Below, piece after piece: positions 58,562 to 64,000 of a stretch of 64,000 bases of DNA; the stretch's first letter is position 1; every line of letters begins with the position of its first letter. The stretch is from Streptomyces achromogenes. GTDB taxonomy: Bacteria; Actinomycetota; Actinomycetes; Streptomycetales; Streptomycetaceae. Under the pieces are notes generated by a model. It saw only the letters and a list, made by a program, of their open reading frames with translations, was not told the origin of the DNA and searched no databases. A program made the translations under genes and the position numbers. The stretch is taken from NCBI RefSeq assembly GCF_030816715.1, contig NZ_JAUSYH010000001.1, positions 5,146,001-5,210,000 of the forward strand. The letters are read 5' to 3'.

Positions 58562-58659
58562 GTGTACGGATGCTAGGCAGGTGACGGCGGTTCCGCGCGG
58601 CGAGCGGGGCGCGTCCGGCCGCGGGGTACCCGCGTGGCCCACTGGGGCACACTGACCTC

Positions 58660-58881
58660 ATGTCCAGCCTGTCCAGCCGTCGTAGAAGCTGCCCGGAGTG
58701 CCGTCGCGAGATCGCCGTCGTGGCCGGACGGTTCGCCCGGCACGATCCGCCCGGGACCCGGGAGAGCGGGGACCTCGTCTCCTGCCCGGGCTCCCGCAGG
58801 ACGGCACAACTGGGGGCCGTCCAGCCGTCGTTGGACGGGTATGCGGTCCCGGGGTTCCCCGGACAGCTGCCGCTCTTCTAG
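58660..58881 (+). CDS. Small Cys-containing hypothetical protein
   Basis: 73 aa. CPECRREIAVVAGRFARHDP (residues 11-30) with a later single Cys (VSCPGSRR) suggests a small zinc-knuckle. It ends in a hydrophobic LPLF. Divergent from the helical hypothetical. Function unknown. Confidence 0.65.
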   Translation: MSSLSSRRRSCPECRREIAVVAGRFARHDPPGTRESGDLVSCPGSRRTAQLGAVQPSLDGYAVPGFPGQLPLF

Positions 58882-59033
58882 ACGCGTCCACGCCGGCGCG
58901 CGTGCCCGCCGGCGGCAGCGTGGCGCGCGACCCCGATCGCCCGGTCGCCCGGTCGCCCGTCGCCCGGACGGTCGTCGCGGCTGCCCTCAGGCCGCCGCCC
59001 TCGGGCCGTCCCGGTCGCCCTCGGACCGCCCCC

Positions 59034-59690
59034 TCAGTTCCCCGCCACCGCCTTCACGGCGACCGGCACCGGCGTCGAGCCGCTGACCAGCTCCAGGGTG
59101 AGCCCCGACGTGGCCGGCGATTCCAGGAGCTCCGCCAGTACGGCGGCCACGTCCTCCCGAGGGACGGAACCACGGCCCGTGCGGGCCTCCAGGCGGACCA
59201 GGCCGGTCCCGGCGTCGTCCGTGAGCGCGCCAGGGCGCAGGATCGTCCAGTCGAGGGAGTCCAGGCCCCGCACGTACGCGTCCGCCTCGCCCTTGGCGCG
59301 CAGGTAGACGTCGAAGACGTCGTCGCCCTGGTGCTCCGGGTCCGCGCCCATGGACGAGATGACCACGAAGCGCCGTACACCCGCCCGGACCGCCGCGTCC
59401 GCGAACAGCACGGCCGCGCCCTTGTCCACGCTGTCCTTGCGCTGCACCCCGCTGCCCGGGCCGGCCCCCGCCGCGAAGACCGCCGCGTCCGCGCCCCGCA
59501 GCCGCTCCGCGACCTTGTCGACGGACGCCGACTCCAGGTCCAGGACGACCGGTTCGGCGCCGGCCGTCCTCAGGTCGTCGCCCTGTTCGGCCTTGCGGAT
59601 GATCCCCGCGACCTCGTTCCCGCGCGCGGCGAGCAACCGCTCCAGCCGCAGCGCGATCTGACCATGACCACCAGCGATGACAATGCGCAT
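59034..59690 (-). CDS. NAD(P)-binding SDR-like protein (NmrA/YwnB type)
   Basis: 218 aa. Nucleotide loop IVIAGGHGQIALRLERLL (residues 3-20). RRFVVISSMGADP is the conserved strand-4 segment. YLRAKGEADAYVRGLDSLDW with a Lys in the SDR position and TILRPGALTDDAGTG follow. Matches atypical SDR a5/NAD(P)H-binding proteins. Substrate unknown. Start at 59690 chosen at the beginning of the Rossmann fold. Confidence 0.88.
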   Translation of the reverse strand: MRIVIAGGHGQIALRLERLLAARGNEVAGIIRKAEQGDDLRTAGAEPVVLDLESASVDKVAERLRGADAAVFAAGAGPGSGVQRKDSVDKGAAVLFADAAVRAGVRRFVVISSMGADPEHQGDDVFDVYLRAKGEADAYVRGLDSLDWTILRPGALTDDAGTGLVRLEARTGRGSVPREDVAAVLAELLESPATSGLTLELVSGSTPVPVAVKAVAGN

Positions 59691-59873
59691 GGTTCCGACC
59701 GTACGCCCGGGCGACCCCGTCCGCCGCCGCACCACCCCACCTGCCGCCGCACCAACCCGTCCGTCACCGCACGACCCCACCCGTCACCGCACGGCCACGT
59801 CCGGTGCCGTACGGGCGCGGGCGGCCCCACTGCGTCCGCCGCCGCACTGCCCGCCCACCCGGCCCGCGTGGCG

Positions 59874-61139
59874 TTACGGCGGCCCGCCCCGCCCCTGCCG
59901 TGGCAGGCCCAGCTCCTCCGCGGCCGCGGAGTTGCAGTACTCGCGGACGGCGCTCGTGCGAGCCACCACTCGCCCGCGGTGGATCACGATGCGGCTGTAC
60001 GCCAGCGACAGGACCCCCGCCAGCCGGTCGCCGCGGACGGCGAGGAGGTCGGCGGGGAAGCCGGCCTCCACGCGGACCTCGGGCAGGCCCAGCGCGGCCC
60101 GCGCGGCGGTGCTGACGGCGTCGTAGGCGTCCTCGGGACGCAGGCCGTGCCGGGAGGCGAGCAGGTAGGCCGCCTCGAGGGGGTCGCCGCGGCCCACGGG
60201 GTTGCAGACGTCCCGCAACGCGCCGCTGCCGGCGGCCACCCGCACCCCGGCCGCGCGCAGCAGCCGTACGGGCGCGGCGCTCCGGCCCTCGACGGCGCCG
60301 CAGCCGCCCTGGGGCAGGCAGACCACCGTCACGCCGGCGGCGGCCAGTTGGTCGGCGGTGCGGCCGACCGCTTCGGCGGGGAGACGGTCGAGCCCGCCGC
60401 AGGGACTGAGGGCGACGCCCGGCCGCAGACCGCCGGCCATCGCGGCGAGGCGGGCGAGCCGGGCCGGGTCGGTTGCCTCGGTGTGCAGGTCGACGGGGCA
60501 GCCGTGCTCGGAGGCGACATCGAGGACGGTCTCCACGTAACCGGCGGGATCGGGGTCCAGGTCCGGGCAGCCGCCGACCACCGCGGCGCCCATCTTCACC
60601 GCGTCCCGCAGCATGGCGAGCCCGTTCGCGCCGGCCGCGCCGGTCAGCACGCGCGGCATCGCCACCGCCGTCAGCTCCGCCAGCCCGCGCAGTGAGCGCC
60701 GGGCCCGCAGGACGGCGGCCAGCGCGCCGAGGCCCTGGACGTCACCCACGCGCACATGGGCGCGCAGCGCGGTCGCGCCATGGCCGAGTTGCAGCAGCAC
60801 CGCCTCTGTGGTGCGGCGCTGGACGTCCTCGGGGGCGTACGAGACGGGGCCGTCGGCGTCCGCGGTGAGCGCGGTGTCGGCGTGCGCGTGCGGCTCGGCG
60901 GGGGCCGGGAGAAGGAGGTAGCCGTCGAGGTCCACGCGTGCGCCGCCGGGGGCCGGCCCGGTCGCCAGACTGCCGGCCGTGCCGACCGCCTCGATGCGCC
61001 CTCGGCCCAGCCGTACGTCCACGGTGCGGCCGTCCGTCAGCCGCGCCCCGCACAACAGCAGGGCGGCCGGGTCCGGTGTGCCTGAGAAGGCGCCGGAGGA
61101 CGACCACGGGTGGGGCGACTGCGGCCGGTTGTCGGGCAT
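59874..61139 (-). CDS. CodA-like amidohydrolase with missing metal ligands
   Basis: 421 aa, cytosine-deaminase-like TIM-barrel. The first metal motif is intact: PAEPHAHADTA (His84, His86). The next is PVDLHTEATD (His219). But the position of the catalytic His after it (SHTTAMH in CodA) reads ALSPCGGLD, and the final metal Asp (GHDD in CodA) reads VAAGSGALRD. Loss of two key residues suggests changed chemistry or no catalysis. Comparison to CodA motifs is from memory. ATG at 61139. Confidence 0.85.
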   Translation of the reverse strand: MPDNRPQSPHPWSSSGAFSGTPDPAALLLCGARLTDGRTVDVRLGRGRIEAVGTAGSLATGPAPGGARVDLDGYLLLPAPAEPHAHADTALTADADGPVSYAPEDVQRRTTEAVLLQLGHGATALRAHVRVGDVQGLGALAAVLRARRSLRGLAELTAVAMPRVLTGAAGANGLAMLRDAVKMGAAVVGGCPDLDPDPAGYVETVLDVASEHGCPVDLHTEATDPARLARLAAMAGGLRPGVALSPCGGLDRLPAEAVGRTADQLAAAGVTVVCLPQGGCGAVEGRSAAPVRLLRAAGVRVAAGSGALRDVCNPVGRGDPLEAAYLLASRHGLRPEDAYDAVSTAARAALGLPEVRVEAGFPADLLAVRGDRLAGVLSLAYSRIVIHRGRVVARTSAVREYCNSAAAEELGLPRQGRGGPP

Positions 61140-61441
61140 CGGGCTCCAGGGGGCTCGGGACTGTGCGGGGCGCAGGGGACGCTGAGGACGCAGGCGTCAC
61201 GGTGGGACGCGTGATCACGCAGAGTGAGTCGAGCCTAGGGCGGCACTTCGGCGAGGGCGGGGAGGAGCGCAATAGTCGTACCGGTGTGGTCCGCGGTGCC
61301 GAAGGGGCTCCAGAGACCCCTGTGACCTCGGGGAAATGGGCGGGCGGACGGCCTCCGGAGGGGGCCGGGTACGGGGCCCGGGAGGCCTCGCGAAACGGAT
61401 TTGGGCGAACGGCTGCGGACCGTGTAATGTCTTCATCGCTC
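61140..61441. other. Intergenic region with tRNA promoter
   Basis: 302 bp; no gene. Holds the tRNA-Thr promoter on the plus strand and the amidohydrolase promoter on the minus strand. Confidence 0.5.
61401..61430 (+). promoter_or_regulatory. Promoter of tRNA-Thr/tRNA-Met
   Basis: -35 TTGGGC (61401-61406), 18-bp spacer, -10 TAATGT (61425-61430). The start site would fall about 5 bp before the tRNA-Thr gene. Confidence 0.65.
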
Positions 61442-61514
61442 GCCCCAATAGCTCAGTCGGTAGAGCGTCTCCATGGTAAGGAGAAGGTCTACGGTTCGAT
61501 TCCGTATTGGGGCT
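61442..61514 (+). tRNA. tRNA-Thr(GGT)
   Basis: 73 nt. Acceptor GCCCCAA pairs with TTGGGGC; discriminator T. The anticodon loop ATGGTAA gives anticodon GGT. D-arm GCTCAGTCGGTAGAGC and T-arm GGTTCGATTCC. No CCA encoded. Confidence 0.95.
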
Positions 61515-61560
61515 CTGGTGGGTGAGGTTCCCGTCGCGAGGCGGGGCCCGATCCCATCAA

Positions 61561-61633
61561 AGCGGTGTAGCTCAGTCGGTAGAGCAAGCGGCTCATAATC
61601 GCTGTGTCACCGGTTCAAGTCCGGTCACCGCTA
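61561..61633 (+). tRNA. tRNA-Met(CAT), elongator type
   Basis: 73 nt. Acceptor AGCGGTG pairs with CACCGCT; discriminator A. The anticodon loop CTCATAA gives CAT. First pair A-T rather than the C-A mismatch of an initiator, so elongator. A tRNA-Ile2 with lysidine cannot be fully excluded. Confidence 0.93.
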
Positions 61634-61638
61634 CTGAC

Positions 61639-61682
61639 AGTAGCCGATTGTGGGGTCGGTCCTTCGATCGGCTACTCTTTTA
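61639..61682 (+). terminator. Terminator after tRNA-Met
   Basis: AGTAGCCGAT (61639-61648) pairs perfectly with ATCGGCTACT (61667-61676), followed by CTTTTAT. It separates the tRNAs from rpmG. Confidence 0.75.
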
Positions 61683-61721
61683 TGCGTTAATCGTCCCATC
61701 CGTTCGTCAAGGAGCACTCCT

Positions 61722-61886
61722 GTGGCTGCCACCGACGTCCGCCCGAAGATCACGCTGGCCTGCGTGGAGTGCAAGGAGCGGAACTACATCACCAAGAAGA
61801 ACCGGCGTAACAACCCGGACCGACTGGAGATGAAGAAGCACTGCCCGCGTTGCAACGCGCACACCGCGCACCGCGAAACGCGATAA
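61722..61886 (+). CDS. rpmG: 50S ribosomal protein L33
   Basis: 54 aa, zinc-binding (C+) form: CVECKERNY (Cx2C) and HCPRCNAHT (Cx2C). Sequence AATDVRPKITLACVECKERN is typical of actinobacterial L33. GTG start after AAGGAG. Followed by two MaoC genes, as in other actinobacteria. Confidence 0.96.
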   Translation: MAATDVRPKITLACVECKERNYITKKNRRNNPDRLEMKKHCPRCNAHTAHRETR

Positions 61887-62007
61887 ATCAGGCTCGTATG
61901 CGAGGCCGTCCCCGAGTGATCGGGGGCGGCCTCGTGTCGTTGAGCGACCCGTACCGGTCAGTAGAGCGACGCACAGCGACGCAGAGAACCAGGAGGTGCC
62001 GAGGCCC

Positions 62008-62478
62008 ATGGCGCTCGACCAGTCCTTCGTCGGGCGGAGCTACCCGCCCACCGATCCCTACGAGGTCGGCCGCGAGAAGATCCGCGAGTTCGCCGAGGCC
62101 GTGGGGGACGACAACCCGGTGTACACCGACCCGGAGGCCGCCAAGGCACTCGGGTACGCCGATGTGATCGCGCCGCCCACCTTCGTGTTCTCGATCACCT
62201 TCAAGGCGGCGGGACAGGTCGTCCAGGACCCGCAGCTGGGACTCGACTACAGCCGTGTGGTGCACGGCGACCAGAAGTTCGCCTACAAGCGCCCGGTGCG
62301 CGCCGGTGACCGCCTGACCGTCACCTCGACCATCGAGGCCGTGAAGTCCATGGCGGGCAACGACATCCTGGACATCCGCGGCGAGGTCCACGACGAGACC
62401 GGCGAGCACGTCGTGACCGCCTGGACCAAGCTGGTCGCCCGTGCGGCGGAGCAGGCGCAGACCGACGGGGAGGCGTGA
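62008..62478 (+). CDS. MaoC-like dehydratase subunit (HadA-like, N-terminal MaoC/UPF0336)
   Basis: 156 aa. Hotdog fold with FVGRSYPPTDPYEVGREKIR at the start and FAEAVGDDNPVYTDPEAAKA. It lacks the catalytic Asp-His pair present in the next gene, as in HadA of mycobacteria, where HadA binds substrate and HadB catalyses. The rpmG-hadA-hadB order is the same in mycobacteria (established knowledge). Probably acts on 3-hydroxyacyl-ACP. Confidence 0.9.
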   Translation: MALDQSFVGRSYPPTDPYEVGREKIREFAEAVGDDNPVYTDPEAAKALGYADVIAPPTFVFSITFKAAGQVVQDPQLGLDYSRVVHGDQKFAYKRPVRAGDRLTVTSTIEAVKSMAGNDILDIRGEVHDETGEHVVTAWTKLVARAAEQAQTDGEA

Positions 62479-62485
62479 GGAACCG

Positions 62486-62917
62486 ATGACGACAACGAAG
62501 ATCGCTTACGACGACGTCGAGGTCGGCACCGAACTGCCGGCCCGGTCCTTTCCCGTGAACCGCGCCATGCTCGTGCAGTACGCGGGCGCCTCCGGAGACT
62601 TCAACCCCATCCACTGGAACGAGAAGTTCGCCAAGGAGGTGGGCCTGCCGGACGTCATCGCGCACGGCATGTTCACCATGGCCGAGGCGGTCCGCGTCGT
62701 GACCGACTGGACCGGCGACCCGGGCGCCCTCGTGGACTACGGCGTCCGCTTCACCAGGCCCGTCGTCGTCCCGAACGACGACCAGGGCGCGGTGATCGAG
62801 GTCACCGGCAAGGTGGCCGCCAAGCTCGACGACAACACCGTGCGGGTGGACCTGACGGTGACCAGCGGCGGCCAGAAGGTCCTGGGAATGTCACGGGCGG
62901 TCGTACGACTGGCCTGA
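62486..62917 (+). CDS. MaoC-like dehydratase catalytic subunit (HadB-like)
   Basis: 143 aa. The hydratase-2 motif YAGASGDFNPIHWNEKFAKE (~residues 30-49) contains the catalytic Asp and His. GLPDVIAHGMFTMA is the second conserved segment. Starts 8 bp after the HadA-like gene with GTGAGGA as ribosome site. It presumably forms a heterodimer with the upstream product to dehydrate (3R)-hydroxyacyl thioesters. Confidence 0.92.
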   Translation: MTTTKIAYDDVEVGTELPARSFPVNRAMLVQYAGASGDFNPIHWNEKFAKEVGLPDVIAHGMFTMAEAVRVVTDWTGDPGALVDYGVRFTRPVVVPNDDQGAVIEVTGKVAAKLDDNTVRVDLTVTSGGQKVLGMSRAVVRLA

Positions 62918-62941
62918 GCAGCCGGCAGCCGGCAGCCGGCG

Positions 62942-62976
62942 GTAAGGGGCGTCTCCTATGAGGAGGCGCCCCTTAC
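62942..62976. terminator. Terminator between hadB-like and murB
   Basis: GTAAGGGGCG (62942-62951) pairs with CGCCCCTTAC (62967-62976), and pairing continues inward (TCTCC with GAGGAG positions) to a 15-bp stem with a 5-nt loop. Usable in both directions. Confidence 0.85.
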
Positions 62977-63024
62977 GTGTGACGGGCGGGCCGGGCTGTC
63001 GGCGGTGTCTCGTAGGCTGGGCGC

Positions 63025-64000
63025 GTGCAGGAACTCCACGACGCCCCGCTCGCCCCGCTGACCACCTTCCGGCTGGGCGGCCCCGCCACCAGGCTGGTGA
63101 CCGCGACCACCGACGCCGAGGTGATCGCAGCCGTGCGCGAGGCCGACGCGGCCGGCACGCCCCTGCTGATCGTCGGCGGCGGCTCCAACCTCGTCATCGG
63201 CGACAAGGGCTTCGAGGGGACGGCCCTGCGCATCGCCACCCGCGGCTGCGAACTCACCGGGACGCGGCTGGAGCTGGCCGCGGGCGAGGTGTGGAGCGAC
63301 GCCGTCGCCCGCACCGTGGCGGCCGGTCTGGCCGGCATCGAGTGCCTGGCCGGCATCCCCGGCTCGGCGGGCGCCACCCCGATCCAGAACGTCGGGGCGT
63401 ACGGCCAGGAGGTCTCCAGCACGATCACCGAGGTGATCGCCTACGACCGCCGGGCGGGTGAGACGGTCACGCTCGCCGCCGAGGAGTGCGCCTTCTCCTA
63501 CCGCCACAGCCGCTTCAAGGCCGACCCGGACCGGTACGTCGTCCTGCGGGTCCGCTTCGAGCTGGAGGACGCGGACGGGCTGTCGGCGCCGCTGAAGTAC
63601 GCCGAGACGGCACGCGCGCTGGGCGTCGGGCCGGGCGACCGGGTGCCGCTCGCCGACGCCCGCGAGACCGTGCTGACGCTGCGCGCAGGGAAGGGCATGG
63701 TGCTGGACGCCGAGGACCACGACACCTGGTCGGCCGGTTCGTTCTTCACCAACCCGATCCTCACCGACGCCGACTTCGCCGCGTTCCACGCGCGCGTGAA
63801 GGAGCGGCTGGGCGAGGGCGCCGAGCCGCCCGCCTATCCGGCCGGCCAGGGGCACACCAAGACCTCGGCCGCCTGGCTGATCGACAAGGCGGGCTTCACC
63901 AAGGGGTACGGCAGCGGCCCCGCCCGCATCTCGACCAAGCACACGCTCGCCCTCACCAACCGGGGCGAGGCGACCACGGAAGACCTGCTGGCGCTGGCCC
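63025..64000 (+). CDS. murB: UDP-N-acetylmuramate dehydrogenase (partial, 3' end cut)
   Basis: FAD enzyme of peptidoglycan precursor synthesis that reduces UDP-GlcNAc-enolpyruvate with NADPH. 325 residues visible. FAD-binding pieces are TTFRLGGPATRLV (~13-25) and LLIVGGGSNLVIGDKGF, then GIPGSAGATPIQNVGAYGQE. The catalytic-site segment is SAGSFFTNPIL (Ser/Phe) and the type I extra region FSYRHSRFK. GTG at 63025 has no Shine-Dalgarno; a -10-like TAGGCT at 63013-63018 suggests a leaderless mRNA (inference). Confidence 0.95.
   Translation, partial: MQELHDAPLAPLTTFRLGGPATRLVTATTDAEVIAAVREADAAGTPLLIVGGGSNLVIGDKGFEGTALRIATRGCELTGTRLELAAGEVWSDAVARTVAAGLAGIECLAGIPGSAGATPIQNVGAYGQEVSSTITEVIAYDRRAGETVTLAAEECAFSYRHSRFKADPDRYVVLRVRFELEDADGLSAPLKYAETARALGVGPGDRVPLADARETVLTLRAGKGMVLDAEDHDTWSAGSFFTNPILTDADFAAFHARVKERLGEGAEPPAYPAGQGHTKTSAAWLIDKAGFTKGYGSGPARISTKHTLALTNRGEATTEDLLALA

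Overview
The window comes from a high-GC actinomycete chromosome, almost certainly Streptomyces. GC content is very high throughout, GTG starts are common, and genes overlap by ATGA, GTGA or TGATG. Gene order matches what I recall of the S. coelicolor SCO458x-SCO464x region, including a second nuo cluster, a conjugative element of SLP1 type in tRNA-Tyr, and rpmG followed by two MaoC genes and murB. The synteny statement is from memory, not a search.

Layout. 1-4167: a minus-strand aliphatic sulfonate/taurine-type ABC importer (ATPase cut by the window edge), a small 2[4Fe-4S] ferredoxin and a GntR regulator. 4298-8559: M56 membrane protease, fumarylacetoacetase, HAD phosphatase, and a transglycosylase gene broken by a frameshift that lies under a ydaO-type c-di-AMP riboswitch. 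9528-14280: polyprenyl diphosphate synthase, a LolA-like anchored protein and an ABC-2 exporter pair. 14315-23239: flavodoxin-fold reductase, amidase, a P-loop-like hypothetical, a TPR-like protein with a long Pro/Ala/Ser linker, secreted M28 aminopeptidase, VOC protein, RarD transporter, and an NmrA-type reductase divergent from an HxlR regulator. 23333-26351: 2-oxoacid:ferredoxin oxidoreductase (korAB). 26634-30593: one NarL-type response regulator with two tandem paralogous histidine kinases.

30794-41177 is a ten-gene, translationally coupled complex I operon (nuoA-B-C-H-I-J-K-L-M-N). It lacks nuoD, E, F and G, so it has no NADH-input module and no 49-kDa subunit of its own. With korAB close by it may take electrons from ferredoxin, or borrow NuoD from a complete operon elsewhere (inference). 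41381-43728 holds an M48/HtpX-like protease, YccF, a YeaQ/GlsB-type membrane protein and YajQ.

43986-58181 is an actinomycete integrative and conjugative element (AICE) in tRNA-Tyr(GTA), bounded by a 57-bp direct repeat. Its minus-strand genes run from a DUF6284 protein down to the integrase: spread/membrane proteins including a PycTM (Pycsar effector)-like protein, a TraB/FtsK DNA translocase, a cytosine-C5 methyltransferase, prim-pol plus AAA helicase replication genes, Xis and Int. A GntR regulator, a zeta-like P-loop kinase and a small secreted protein lie at the attR end in lower-GC DNA. I also propose an iteron-type origin, a clt-like transfer locus and a cluster of perfect hairpins.

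58265-64000 returns to chromosome: two small hypotheticals, an NAD(P)-binding protein, a CodA-like amidohydrolase lacking metal ligands, tRNA-Thr and tRNA-Met, rpmG, two MaoC/HadAB-like dehydratases and the start of murB. Short tandem repeats at gene ends or between genes recur across the window and are listed one by one.
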